Of a DNA stretch of 64,000 nt, positions 17,991 to 26,475 are shown piece after piece (position 1 is the first letter of the stretch; the number at the start of each line of letters is the position of its first letter). The stretch lies in assembly GCF_034424545.1 (NCBI RefSeq), contig NZ_CP139970.1:310001-374000 (forward strand), written 5' to 3'. The DNA is from Trinickia caryophylli (GTDB taxonomy: Bacteria > Pseudomonadota > Gammaproteobacteria > Burkholderiales > Burkholderiaceae). The position numbers and the translations under genes were made by a program. Below the pieces are notes generated by a model. It was not told the origin of the DNA. It made no database searches and worked only from the letters and a program-made list of their open reading frames with translations.

Positions 17991-18376
17991 GAACAAGATC
18001 TCCAGTGAAGAATGGCGCTCAGTCTGTGCGTGCGCGCCGGCCGGGAAAAGCCGGGAGCTTATCGTGGTATAGGCGTTAACAGGGTGGCGGTGGCGTACGG
18101 GCGCGCGCTCCGCACCCGGCACCCGTCCAGATGCGCTCGATCCGCACGCCGATGATAAGCTCCAGTTCGACGCACCAGCCGACGCGCTTTCGCTACGTTG
18201 CAAGGTCTCCGTACGTCTCCTTCGACAAAACGGAGACGTGGAGCCGATCGAAGCGACGGCGGCAGTCGAGGACCAGCCCGAATGCGCGCTATCGCGCTCA
18301 CGCAGCGTCGTCCCGCCGAGTCGGCAAAGAGCCCTTGAGACCCGCGGCCCCGAGCACGGGCCCCATCGGAGCATCC
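17991..18376. other. 386-bp divergent spacer with an inverted repeat
   Basis: This stretch separates the SDR gene from the solute-binding-like gene. It contains a perfect 8-bp inverted repeat (ACGTCTCC at 18213-18220, GGAGACGT at 18232-18239, 11-base loop) and an extra GTCTCC half-site at 18205-18210. No ORF in it looks coding. It may hold an operator for one of the flanking genes. Confidence 0.35.
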
Positions 18377-19111
18377 ATGACTATCGATCCATCCGTCGTC
18401 GCCGCTTTCGCGCCCACCGGCAAGGTGCGCGCATCGATCAACCTCGGCAATCCCATTCTCGCCAACAAGGATCCCGTGTCGGGCGAGCCGTTCGGCGTGT
18501 CAGTGGACCTCGCAAGAGCCTTTGCCGAAAAACTGGCGGTGGAACTCGAACTCGTGGTGTTCGATGCGGCCGGCAAGTCGGTCGAAGCCCTCAACGAGGA
18601 ACGGGCCGATTTCGGCTTTTTCGCGGTCGATCCGCTGCGCGGCGAGAAAATCGCATTCACGGCACCGTACGTGCTGATCGAAGGTTTTTATCTCGTGCGC
18701 GACGAGTCGCCGATACGAACGAACGCGGATGTCGATCAACCGCACAACCGCGTCGCCGTCGGCAAAGGCAGCGCTTACGACCTCTTTCTCACACGCGAAC
18801 TGAAGGCCGCGCAAATCGTGCGGGCGCCAACCTCCCCAGCCGTCGTCTCGACGTTTCTCGAGCAGCAACTCGAGGTTGCGGCCGGCGTGAAGCAGCAACT
18901 CGAAGCCGATGCCGCAAAGGCGACCGGGCTCAGGCTGCTCGACGAGCGCTTCATGGTCATTCAGCAGGCGATGGGGACGCCCAAGACCCGGGGCAGCGCG
19001 GCCGCAGCCATGCTTGGCGCGTTCGTAGAAGAGATGAAGGCGTCTGGCTTCGTTGCCGATGCGCTGAGACGGCACCGCATCGCGGGGGCTTCGGTCGCGC
19101 CGGCGGGCTGA
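18377..19111 (+). CDS. Solute-binding-domain protein without signal peptide
   Basis: A 244-residue protein with the bacterial extracellular solute-binding family 3 pattern. It reads VRASINLGNPILANKD (strand 1), GVSVDLARAFAEKLAVELELV, ADFGFFAVDPLRGEKIAFTAPYVLIEGFYLV, then NRVAVGKGSAYDLFLTREL. Members usually bind amino acids for ABC import, but this one has no signal peptide from the ATG at 18377 (CGGAG upstream) and no transporter genes beside it. It may be cytoplasmic, or the real start may differ. Ligand unknown. Confidence 0.8.
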   Translation: MTIDPSVVAAFAPTGKVRASINLGNPILANKDPVSGEPFGVSVDLARAFAEKLAVELELVVFDAAGKSVEALNEERADFGFFAVDPLRGEKIAFTAPYVLIEGFYLVRDESPIRTNADVDQPHNRVAVGKGSAYDLFLTRELKAAQIVRAPTSPAVVSTFLEQQLEVAAGVKQQLEADAAKATGLRLLDERFMVIQQAMGTPKTRGSAAAAMLGAFVEEMKASGFVADALRRHRIAGASVAPAG

Positions 19112-19241
19112 ACGCGCCCGCGTGTGGGCGCCGATCGGCGCTGCGCGACGCTCACACGCCTTCGACGAGACGGTCCAGCTCCGCCGCGACCCTGTCGAAC
19201 GCGTCGATACTGCGCTGGGCGCGGCACAATGCGATGGCGCC

Positions 19242-20126
19242 ATGAGCCAGGATACTGCCCAAACGGCCCTTCTCACGTTGACCGCCGCCGACGGCTATGC
19301 CTTGAGCGCCACACGCTACGCTGCGCAAGGCGCCGTGAAGGCCCGGCTGGTCGTCGCAGGCGCGACGGCCGTTCCTCAAGGTTTTTACCGGCGCTTCGCG
19401 CTGTTCGCCGCGTCGAACGGTTTCGATACCCTCACCTTCGACTATCGCGGTATCGGACGGTCTCGCCCCGCCTCGCTCAAAGGCTTCAGAATGAATCTGC
19501 TCGACTGGGGGCGGCTGGACCTCGCTGCGGCGATCGATGCGATGTCGCACGGCGACGCGCCGCTCTTCGTAATCGGGCATTCGTACGGGGGGCATGCGTT
19601 CGGGCTGCTGCCCAATCACGCGCGAGTTGCCGGCTTTTACGTATTCGGCACTGGTGCTGGCTGGCACGGCTATATGCCGCGGGCCGAACGACTACGCGTG
19701 CTCGCGATGTGGAACCTCGTGCTCCCGGTGCTGACGTGGTGGAAAGGATATTGCCCGTGGGAAATGCTCGGCCTCGGAGAGGACCTGCCGGTCGACGCCT
19801 ACCGCCAATGGCGGCATTGGTGCCGATTTCCCCGCTACTTCTTCGACGACCCCGCCATGCTCGGCATCGAGCACACGTACGCCGAGGTGAAAACGCCGAT
19901 CGTCGCCGCCAATGCGCTCGACGATCGGTGGGCGTCGCCCGAATCGCGCGACGCCTTCATGCAGGGGTACAGCAACGCGCCGCTCACGCGCAAAGACGTC
20001 GACCCTCGGAGCATCGGCGGCAAGATCGGACATATGGGCTATTTCCGCCAGACGGCCGAACCGCTTTGGGAAAACGCGCTCGGGTGGTTCGATAGCCTGG
20101 CCGGGCAAGCGCGCGCCCACGCCTGA
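19242..20126 (+). CDS. Alpha/beta-fold hydrolase
   Basis: A 294-residue cytoplasmic hydrolase. After LTLTAADGYALSATRY there is a nucleophile elbow GHSYGG at residues 112-117 (Ser114). TFDYRGIGRSRP precedes the lid, an acidic residue lies in AANALDDRWASPE, and the catalytic His is probably in KIGHMGYFRQ. The layout resembles the YheT/serine-aminopeptidase-like group of uncharacterised hydrolases. The start at 19242 follows family length; no strong ribosome site is visible, so it may be translated as a downstream partner of the preceding gene 130 bp away. Confidence 0.82.
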   Translation: MSQDTAQTALLTLTAADGYALSATRYAAQGAVKARLVVAGATAVPQGFYRRFALFAASNGFDTLTFDYRGIGRSRPASLKGFRMNLLDWGRLDLAAAIDAMSHGDAPLFVIGHSYGGHAFGLLPNHARVAGFYVFGTGAGWHGYMPRAERLRVLAMWNLVLPVLTWWKGYCPWEMLGLGEDLPVDAYRQWRHWCRFPRYFFDDPAMLGIEHTYAEVKTPIVAANALDDRWASPESRDAFMQGYSNAPLTRKDVDPRSIGGKIGHMGYFRQTAEPLWENALGWFDSLAGQARAHA

Positions 20127-20173
20127 CCGCGCTGTTCACGCCCCCCCTGGCAACGAAGCGAGCCGCGGCTACG

Positions 20174-20590
20174 TCAGCGGCGCGCGTCGTACGACTCCTG
20201 GGCGCGAAGCACTTCCTCGATATGCGCTTCGGCCCACACCGCCAACGGATCGATAAGCGTTGCCAAGGTATGCCCGAGTTCCGTGAGTGAATACTCGACC
20301 GTGACGGGTACCGTGGCAAACGCATTCCTGTTCACCAGGCCGTCGCGCTCGAGCCGTTGAAGCGTCTGACTGAGCGCCTTTTGCGAAATACCGTCGATTT
20401 CGCGTCGGAGCTGATTGAAACGGTATGCGCCCGTGCGAAGGAGCTTGACGATCAGCAGCGACCATTTGTCCGCCAGCCGATCGAACACGAGCCGCGCGGG
20501 GCAGCCACGCGCATAGACGCTGTAGCCGGCTGGCTCGTCGGGCAGGCGGCGCAGCACGGTTTCGGTATCGACGGCATCTTCGAGCGACAT
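20174..20590 (-). CDS. HxlR-family transcriptional regulator
   Basis: A 138-residue winged-HTH regulator of the HxlR family. The conserved N-terminal Cys in ARGCPARLVFDRLADKWSLLIV is the residue used in redox- or aldehyde-sensing members. The DNA-binding part reads FNQLRREIDGISQKALSQTL and LERDGLVNR. The start at 20590 is preceded by GAGGAT. It is divergent from a flavodoxin-like NAD(P)H oxidoreductase, a common HxlR arrangement (for example QorR/YodB-type quinone sensing), so it probably represses that gene. Confidence 0.9.
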   Translation of the reverse strand: MSLEDAVDTETVLRRLPDEPAGYSVYARGCPARLVFDRLADKWSLLIVKLLRTGAYRFNQLRREIDGISQKALSQTLQRLERDGLVNRNAFATVPVTVEYSLTELGHTLATLIDPLAVWAEAHIEEVLRAQESYDARR

Positions 20591-20706
20591 TTTCGGGCGG
20601 TATCCTCGAGGTAACCAGCTAACGCCTTGGTTACCTCTTGTTGTACTGGTTTCGAAAATATACCATCCACTGCTCAATTTCGGTTGTCCACTCCTGGAGG
20701 CGTTAC
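20591..20706. promoter_or_regulatory. Divergent promoter region, hxlR / flavodoxin gene
   Basis: The 116 bp contain GGTTACCTCTTGTT near 20628 and GAGGTAACCAGCTAACGCC near 20611, giving GGTAACC-like half-sites in opposite orientation that could be the HxlR operator. A ribosome binding site (GGAGG) lies at about 20697-20701 before the plus-strand gene. Confidence 0.4.
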
Positions 20707-21261
20707 ATGGCAAAGACGGTCGTCGTCTATTACTCGGGTTACGGTCACACGAAGGTGATCGCCGAGGCCGCAGCACAAGCATCCGATGCCCAACTGATCG
20801 CGATCGACGCGGACGGCAACGTGCCGGAGCACGCATGGGACACGTTGACCCGCGCGCAAGCGATCATCTTCGGCACGCCGACCTACATGGGTTCGGTTCC
20901 GTGGCAATTCAAAAAATTTGCCGATGCATCGTCGAAGAAGTGGTTCACGCGCGAATGGCAGGACAAGGTTTTCGGCGGATTCACGAACAGCGCGAGCCTG
21001 AATGGCGACAAGCAAGTGACGTTGATCTATCTGCAGACGCTCGCGTCACAGCACGGCGGCATTTGGGTCAGCCTGGGCATGCTGCCGGCCAATACGAAGA
21101 GCGCCACGCGCGACGACGTGAACAACCTCGGCGGATCGGTCGGCGCGCTTGTGCAGTCCCCTTCCGACTCGTCCGTCGAAGAAGTGCCGGCGGGCGACCT
21201 CGAAACCGTCAGGCGCTATGCCAAGCGCGTGTCGGACGTAGCCAAGCGCCTGCAGGGCTGA
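20707..21261 (+). CDS. Flavodoxin-fold NAD(P)H oxidoreductase (WrbA-like)
   Basis: A 184-residue flavodoxin-like protein. The FMN phosphate loop is YSGYGHTKVI at residues 9-18, followed by FGTPTYMGSVPWQFKKF, typical of WrbA/NAD(P)H:quinone oxidoreductases, and GFTNSASLNGDK before the last strands. Such enzymes reduce quinones in two-electron steps and protect against quinone or electrophile stress. Divergence from an HxlR regulator supports an inducible detoxification role. Confidence 0.88.
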   Translation: MAKTVVVYYSGYGHTKVIAEAAAQASDAQLIAIDADGNVPEHAWDTLTRAQAIIFGTPTYMGSVPWQFKKFADASSKKWFTREWQDKVFGGFTNSASLNGDKQVTLIYLQTLASQHGGIWVSLGMLPANTKSATRDDVNNLGGSVGALVQSPSDSSVEEVPAGDLETVRRYAKRVSDVAKRLQG

Positions 21262-21653
21262 GCGGGGCAACGGGGCAGCCGCTCCGTCGCGAGTGCGCAG
21301 CGATTGCCCCATGCGGCCAAGCCCCGTCATCGAGCCGCGTCACCACGACAACGGGCGTGTCGCCGACGAACGAACGACGATGCCCGCCAATCCTCTTTAC
21401 GCCTGACGCCTTGCGCGGTTATCGCCTGTTCCAGACACGCGATCGGATTTCCCGTGTGGTGCAACCGAACAGGCTCGAGCCGAGCCGGCAGAGTGCGCCC
21501 GACCGGACGTCGAGGCGCCGTTCCCAAGCGGTATGGAAGGCCACGCTTGCCGCACAAAAAACTTCTTCCCCGCTGTAACCAGCGTACGGCACGCGGCGAA
21601 TTACCCTGCGTATCCGCCTTGGATACCTTCCATCCCTCTACTGGAGACATCCC
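21262..21653. other. 392-bp spacer upstream of the bufferin-type operon
   Basis: The spacer holds the promoter of the downstream RiPP operon, annotated separately at 21575-21600, and a ribosome binding site (TGGAGAC) just before 21654. The first 300 bp carry no ORF that I can support and no recognisable repeat. Confidence 0.4.
21575..21600 (+). promoter_or_regulatory. ECF-sigma-type promoter of the bufferin operon
   Basis: GTAACC (21575-21580) and CGAA (21597-21600) are spaced by exactly 16 bp, 53 bp before the precursor start codon. From memory this matches the GTAACC-N16-CGAA pattern of Caulobacter SigF-type (ECF) promoters, which drive related DUF2282/DUF692 operons. No sigma gene is in the window. 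Confidence 0.6.
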
Positions 21654-21965
21654 ATGTCCGCAAAGATCAACGTCAGTTCCGCCCTGCTCGCCAGCGCCGT
21701 TGCCGGCCTCCTTGCCTCGGCGGCGCACGCGGCACCGCTCACGAAAGCCGAAGCGAGCGCGGCCATCGCGGCCCACAAGGAGAAGTGCTACGGCGTGGCG
21801 CTGAAAGGGCAGAACGATTGCGCGGCGGGCCCGGGCACGACATGTCAAGGCACGTCGACAGCCGATTTCCAGGGCAACTCGTGGAAGTTCGTCCAGGGCG
21901 GCACCTGCACGAGCATCGAAGTGCCCGGCGGCGGCCACGGCTCGCTCACACCGAAGAACACCTGA
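21654..21965 (+). CDS. bufA: Bufferin-like RiPP precursor (DUF2282), BufA
   Basis: A 103-residue exported precursor. A Sec signal peptide ([19 protein letters not shown]) is probably cleaved after residue 26. The mature part has exactly four cysteines at residues 45, 56, 64 and 85, in [19 protein letters not shown] and GGTCTSIE, the DUF2282 arrangement. In characterised bufferins an MNIO enzyme converts such cysteines to thiooxazole-type groups, and the exported product binds copper in the periplasm. The next three genes are the expected MNIO, DUF2063 partner and DoxX gene. Family assignment is firm; copper binding by this member is inferred. Confidence 0.9.
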   Translation: MSAKINVSSALLASAVAGLLASAAHAAPLTKAEASAAIAAHKEKCYGVALKGQNDCAAGPGTTCQGTSTADFQGNSWKFVQGGTCTSIEVPGGGHGSLTPKNT

Positions 21966-21998
21966 TCCCGGCGATCTCTCGTCAACACCGGGACGGCC

Positions 21999-22925
21999 AT
22001 GAATGCATCCCCTCGATCCGCGGCGGCCCATGCGCCCGGCCGTCCCGCGCACGGCGCTCGCAGCTCGGCCGTGCTCGTCGGCACGAGCTTCAAGCACGAG
22101 CATCTCCGCGCAATTCTCGAAGACGGGCTGCAAGGCGGCTTCTTCGAAGTACATGCGGAAAACTACATGGGCGCGGGCGGCCCGCCGCATCGCGCACTCG
22201 CCGCTCTTCGCGAACGGTATCCGATCTCTTTGCACGGCGTTTGCATGTCGATCGGCGGACCCAACGCCCTCGACATGGGCCATCTCTCGCGATTTCGCGC
22301 GCTCGTCGACCGGTACGAGCCCACGCTCGTCTCGGAGCATTTGGCGTGGTCCTCGCACGGCGGCACCTTCTTCAACGATCTGCTGCCATTGCCGTATACG
22401 AAGGACACGCTCGACAAGGTTTGCGAACACGTGGAGCAAGTCCAGCATGCCATTCGCCGCCCGCTGCTCCTCGAAAACCCGGCCACGTATCTGACGTTCG
22501 CTTCGTCGACGATGAGCGAGCCCGAGTTCATTCGCGCGGTTGCCCGACGCACCGGCTGCGGGCTCCTGCTGGACCTCAATAACGTCTTTGTCTGCGCCAC
22601 CAATCACGGCTACTCCGCCCCTGCGTATCTTGCCGATTTCCCGTTGGAATACGTCCAGCAAATACATCTGGCCGGTCATGACGAGCAGCACGACGACGCG
22701 CACGCGCCGCTGCTCATCGACAGCCATGATCGCGCCGTGGCCGACCCCGTATGGCGCCTTTACGAGCACGTTGCCGCGCGCATCGGGTCAGTGCCGACGC
22801 TGATCGAATGGGATAGCTGCCTGCCGCCGTGGCCCGAACTCAGAGCGCAGGCGCTCGCGGCACGACGCATCGCGTCGGCGGACGAGGTAGCGCAACATAG
22901 CGAGACAGGCGCCTTTCGCCCATGA
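21999..22925 (+). CDS. bufB: DUF692 multinuclear non-haem iron oxygenase (MNIO), BufB
   Basis: A 308-residue TIM-barrel enzyme of the DUF692/MNIO family, which uses two or three iron ions and oxygen to modify cysteines in RiPP precursors. Likely iron ligands sit in VHAENY (E54), SLHG (H79), VSEHLAW (E113/H114), LLENP (E159), LDLNN (D192), IHLAGH (H223/H227), IDSHD (D241/H243) and LIEWD (E270). About 20 extra residues precede the usual start. Its stop overlaps bufC by four bases. In this setting it should act on the BufA precursor before export. Confidence 0.92.
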   Translation: MNASPRSAAAHAPGRPAHGARSSAVLVGTSFKHEHLRAILEDGLQGGFFEVHAENYMGAGGPPHRALAALRERYPISLHGVCMSIGGPNALDMGHLSRFRALVDRYEPTLVSEHLAWSSHGGTFFNDLLPLPYTKDTLDKVCEHVEQVQHAIRRPLLLENPATYLTFASSTMSEPEFIRAVARRTGCGLLLDLNNVFVCATNHGYSAPAYLADFPLEYVQQIHLAGHDEQHDDAHAPLLIDSHDRAVADPVWRLYEHVAARIGSVPTLIEWDSCLPPWPELRAQALAARRIASADEVAQHSETGAFRP

Positions 22926-23707
22926 AGCCGGATCGCCCTTCTCCTGCCTTCGGCTACGCAGCCGCATTCGCACCGGGGCTGACGAACCCGGCGGTGCCCG
23001 CGCCGCCGGACGTCTCCGCCTCGCGCACGAAAGGCGCCGCCAAGCGTTACGACGTCTATCGCAACAACGTGACGGTGAGCCTCATCGACGCTCTCGCGGC
23101 AATCTATCCCGCAGTTCGACGCATCACGGGCAGCGAGTTCTTCCGCGCCATGGCGCGCTTCCACGTGCGGGCAACGCCGCCTTCGTCGCCGCTTCTTTTC
23201 GAATATGGACGGGATTTCCCGGCGTTCATCGAGACATACGAATATGCGCGTGCCATGCCGTGGCTCGCCGATACGGCACGCATCGAGCGCGCATGGCTGG
23301 ATGCCTACCATGCCGCGGATGCGACGCCGCTCGCGGCCGGCGCCCTGGCAAACGTCGCACGCGAATCGCTGGCCCAGGTTCGTTTCATCGCGCACCCGGC
23401 CGCGCGGATCGTGCGCTCCCGCTATCCGGCCGTTTCGATCTTCGCGATGAATCGCGTGGAGCGCCCCGTCTCGCCGCTGCGCTCGAGCGAGGCGCAAGAC
23501 GCACTCGTCACGCGGCCCGGACACGAGGTGATCGTCTCGCAGCTTCCCGCCGGCGGCGCGGCGTTTCTGCTTGCGCTGATCGGCGGCTCACCGCTGGGAG
23601 CCGCAGCCGAAACGGCGTTCGCGCAGGCCGATTCGTTCGATCTCGCCGCCAATCTCGCCGCCATGATTTCAACCGGCGTGTTCATCGCCATTCAGCAGGA
23701 AGACTGA
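22922..23707 (+). CDS. bufC: DUF2063 RiPP partner protein, BufC
   Basis: A 261-residue protein with the N-terminal DUF2063 domain (annotated in databases as a putative DNA-binding domain), seen as RYDVYRNNVTVSLIDALAAIYPAV. A C-terminal winged-helix-like region contains VSQLPAGGAAFLLALIGG. In MNIO systems this protein binds the precursor and presents it to the DUF692 enzyme, so DNA binding is probably not its job. The ATG overlaps the bufB stop (ATGA), indicating tightly coupled synthesis of the two partners. Confidence 0.9.
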   Translation: MKPDRPSPAFGYAAAFAPGLTNPAVPAPPDVSASRTKGAAKRYDVYRNNVTVSLIDALAAIYPAVRRITGSEFFRAMARFHVRATPPSSPLLFEYGRDFPAFIETYEYARAMPWLADTARIERAWLDAYHAADATPLAAGALANVARESLAQVRFIAHPAARIVRSRYPAVSIFAMNRVERPVSPLRSSEAQDALVTRPGHEVIVSQLPAGGAAFLLALIGGSPLGAAAETAFAQADSFDLAANLAAMISTGVFIAIQQED

Positions 23708-23712
23708 CCGCC

Positions 23713-24219
23713 ATGCACGATCGACAAGCTCCCCCCCGGGCCACCTTCGGCTGCATCGTTGCGAGCGCAATCGTGCGCGCGCGGTGCCTCGTCGAATGGT
23801 TTGCCCAACCCTCGTTCGTCCAGCTGGCGCTGCGCATCGCGCTCGCTGTGCCGTTTTGGCGCTCGGGCATCCTCAAGTGGCACGGTTTCCTGCAGTTGAA
23901 CGACACGGCCGTCGACCTCTTCACGAGCGAGTTCCAGTTGCATCTGCCGGGCGGGCCCTATCCGTTCCCTGCCCCGTCCGTCTTTGCATTCCTGTCGGCA
24001 TGCGGAGAGATTGCATTCCCGGTCCTGCTCGTGCTGGGCCTCGGCACGCGCTTCGCTGCGGCAGGGCTGCTCCTGATGACCGCCATCATCGAATTGACCG
24101 TGCCCGACGGCTGGCCCGTGCATCTCACCTGGGCCGCCATGGCGCTCGGGATCGCCGCATGGGGACCGGGGCCGATCTCCATCGATCGCTTGCTCGGAGA
24201 CCGCGCATACCGCACGTGA
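23713..24219 (+). CDS. bufD: DoxX-family membrane protein, BufD
   Basis: A 168-residue DoxX-family inner-membrane protein with four hydrophobic helices, including LALRIALAVPFWRSGILKW (the family's helix 1 with its Arg/Trp pattern) and FLSACGEIAFPVLLVLGLGTRF. DoxX proteins regularly close DUF2282/DUF692 operons; their precise role is unsettled, with redox or membrane quinone chemistry proposed. It starts six bases after bufC, so it belongs to the same transcript, and converges on the next gene. Confidence 0.88.
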   Translation: MHDRQAPPRATFGCIVASAIVRARCLVEWFAQPSFVQLALRIALAVPFWRSGILKWHGFLQLNDTAVDLFTSEFQLHLPGGPYPFPAPSVFAFLSACGEIAFPVLLVLGLGTRFAAAGLLLMTAIIELTVPDGWPVHLTWAAMALGIAAWGPGPISIDRLLGDRAYRT

Positions 24220-24240
24220 ACGTGCGCCGCCCGCAGCCAT

Positions 24241-26475
24241 TCACGGCCCTGGAATCAGCAATGGCGAAACCTGCCGCGCATTGCCGATGAAGATGTTCTG
24301 CGCATCGGAACGCAGAAGATAACCCTCGGCGACCAACGCGTTTGCCGCCGCCGCAACCTTGCGTTGGTAGTCGCTTCGTCCCGTGTAGAGCGCGGCGAGC
24401 GACATGCGCGAATCGCCAGTGGCCTTCGTCGAATCGCTCACGGCCAGCGGTATCGCCGCGCCGCTCGAAATACAGCCTTCTCCCTCGGCGTGGCCGTCTC
24501 CCCGGTAGTTCCATCCCGTATAAGTCGCGAGCGGCACCGCGACGTCGGGCACCATGACACCGGCGGTCTCGTTGCCGTTGCGGTCCACGCTCGGAACGAG
24601 AATCGTATAAGCCTGCGACGTTTTCACGTGTGGAATCGCCCCGCTGTAATCGGTCACGAACACCTGGTTGTACTCGCCGTTGAAGACGAGCGACAGCGGT
24701 GTCGGCGTCGCGTTCGCCCCACTCGGCACCGTGATGTTCGCGAGATTCGGAAAACCCGTGGCGCCAGGGGCGACCGCGTTACCCGACGCGACTGTCGGAT
24801 AGCGCGACGGCGGCGGCGCCTCGCCCCGCGCGATCCAGCGCACGAGTGCCGGGATCAGTGCGCGCTCGACCGCCGTTTCCTCCACGGGCGTACCGGGGAA
24901 TCGGCACAGGCTGCCTACGGCCGGTACGGTCGACAAGCCAGTCGTCACGCCCGCACCGCCGCCGTGCTGCGTGCCCGGCACGAGGTAGTAGCGTACGTTC
25001 GGCGGCAGCGTTAGATCATGCCCCGCACCGTCGGTGGTGACGAGCGACGCACCTCCTCCCCACCATTCGAAGGAGCCGTCGAGCTGCATGATCTTCGGGC
25101 ATGTCCGGCTTGCGCTGCAGCGTTCGAGCAAGCCGTCCGTCGCGCCGCTGACCGGATCGGTTATCACGTTGTAGGCAAACGGAAACTGAAAGCCCGGCAT
25201 GAAATGATCTTCGTGCTGCTTCGACCACCGTCCCGGCTGCGAAAACGGCGCATTCGTCCAAGTCCGGCGCCCGGCGGCAATGATCGGCATCATGCCATCG
25301 AACACGCGCCTACCCTCGACGTCGGCGTTGAAGCCCTGATACAGAAAATCGCGCATGAAACGCCCGGACTGCGAAATGCCTTCGCCGATCGCCACGTCGA
25401 AGTTCGTCGATCGACTCGCACAACGCGGACTCACGCAGGCGGCCTTCCTCAATCCATTGAGCGGGTTCTGGTTGCCCACCGCGTCCGCGGGCTGGTAACG
25501 CAGGAATGAAATCAGATCGCGCACGGCCGCAAAGCCAATGCCGTTCACCGTGGGATCGGCCGCCTTATACACGAAGCTGTAGATGGTGCCCGCATCGGCC
25601 GGCACGCTGCTGCCGTCCGGGCCTGGCACATTGCCGGGTGGAGTGAAGCTCACCGAATAACTGCCATCGTCCGCCTTCACGTACCGCCAGTCGGTCACCG
25701 GCACCGACGGCGCGTCGTACGTCTGATTGCCGGCGGGGATCCGGCCGTAACGATCGAGCCACGACTGCCGCGCCGTGAGCGTGGGAGCGGACGTATCCGA
25801 AGGGTCCGCCGGGGGGTACGTCAGCGGGATCGTCGTGGCTGGGCCGCCGGCATAGTCGGCAATGAATTCCTCGCGGCTTTGGCCGGTTATCGCTGCGCCG
25901 CTGCGCTGCCTGGCAACCGGAAAGCGGACACCAAGAAGCCCGGCGGAGGCGATGGCCGTATCTCCCGTCTGCGCAATCGTCCCCTGCCAGCCGCTCCAGA
26001 CGACCGTGTAGCCGTCTTGCAGCAGCGACGGCATCGAGCCGTCGGGCGGCATCCCCGTATCGAGCGCACCGCCGCCGATAAACGACTGCTGCCCGAGTTT
26101 TCTGCCGCGGTTCACGACGTCGTAGAAGACAACGCGCTTGCCGTTCGCCGGGTTTTGCGGCGTCAGGATCACGACGTCGGTCGAATAGGCCACGTAGCCG
26201 CGCGCATCGCGCGGCGCATTCGCGAGATTGGCGATGCCCGCATTGGCCGGCGCGTTCGGATCGAGTTCGCCGTGGACGGTAGCGGTGATGACCTGGTACG
26301 GGCCCGCGGCGCCAGCGGGCGTCGCGCCGCCGAACGCGGGCACGCTCGATAGCACTTGGAACTGACGGATGTAGCCTGCGGCATGCGGCCGCCATGCGGG
26401 CACGGCATCGCTGCAGTAGCCGTGCGATGCGAGCAGCGATGCACTGAGCAGGAAAGACAGGCAGGACGTCTTCAT
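24241..26475 (-). CDS. Large secreted alpha/beta hydrolase-domain protein
   Basis: A 744-residue exported protein with a signal peptide at the N-terminus (KTSCLSFLLSASLLASHGYC). The pattern fits the alpha/beta-hydrolase domain-containing family of large bacterial proteins. Examples are RVVFYDVVNRGRKLG, DGYTVVWSGWQG, the nucleophile-elbow-like GEGISQSGRFMRDFLYQGFN (Ser in SQSGR), GMMPIIAAGRRTW and YYLVPGTQHGGG with a probable catalytic His. Substrate unknown; esters or polyesters are plausible. The start at 26475 has GAGGGC upstream and gives the signal peptide. It diverges from a GntR regulator. Confidence 0.82.
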   Translation of the reverse strand: MKTSCLSFLLSASLLASHGYCSDAVPAWRPHAAGYIRQFQVLSSVPAFGGATPAGAAGPYQVITATVHGELDPNAPANAGIANLANAPRDARGYVAYSTDVVILTPQNPANGKRVVFYDVVNRGRKLGQQSFIGGGALDTGMPPDGSMPSLLQDGYTVVWSGWQGTIAQTGDTAIASAGLLGVRFPVARQRSGAAITGQSREEFIADYAGGPATTIPLTYPPADPSDTSAPTLTARQSWLDRYGRIPAGNQTYDAPSVPVTDWRYVKADDGSYSVSFTPPGNVPGPDGSSVPADAGTIYSFVYKAADPTVNGIGFAAVRDLISFLRYQPADAVGNQNPLNGLRKAACVSPRCASRSTNFDVAIGEGISQSGRFMRDFLYQGFNADVEGRRVFDGMMPIIAAGRRTWTNAPFSQPGRWSKQHEDHFMPGFQFPFAYNVITDPVSGATDGLLERCSASRTCPKIMQLDGSFEWWGGGASLVTTDGAGHDLTLPPNVRYYLVPGTQHGGGAGVTTGLSTVPAVGSLCRFPGTPVEETAVERALIPALVRWIARGEAPPPSRYPTVASGNAVAPGATGFPNLANITVPSGANATPTPLSLVFNGEYNQVFVTDYSGAIPHVKTSQAYTILVPSVDRNGNETAGVMVPDVAVPLATYTGWNYRGDGHAEGEGCISSGAAIPLAVSDSTKATGDSRMSLAALYTGRSDYQRKVAAAANALVAEGYLLRSDAQNIFIGNARQVSPLLIPGP

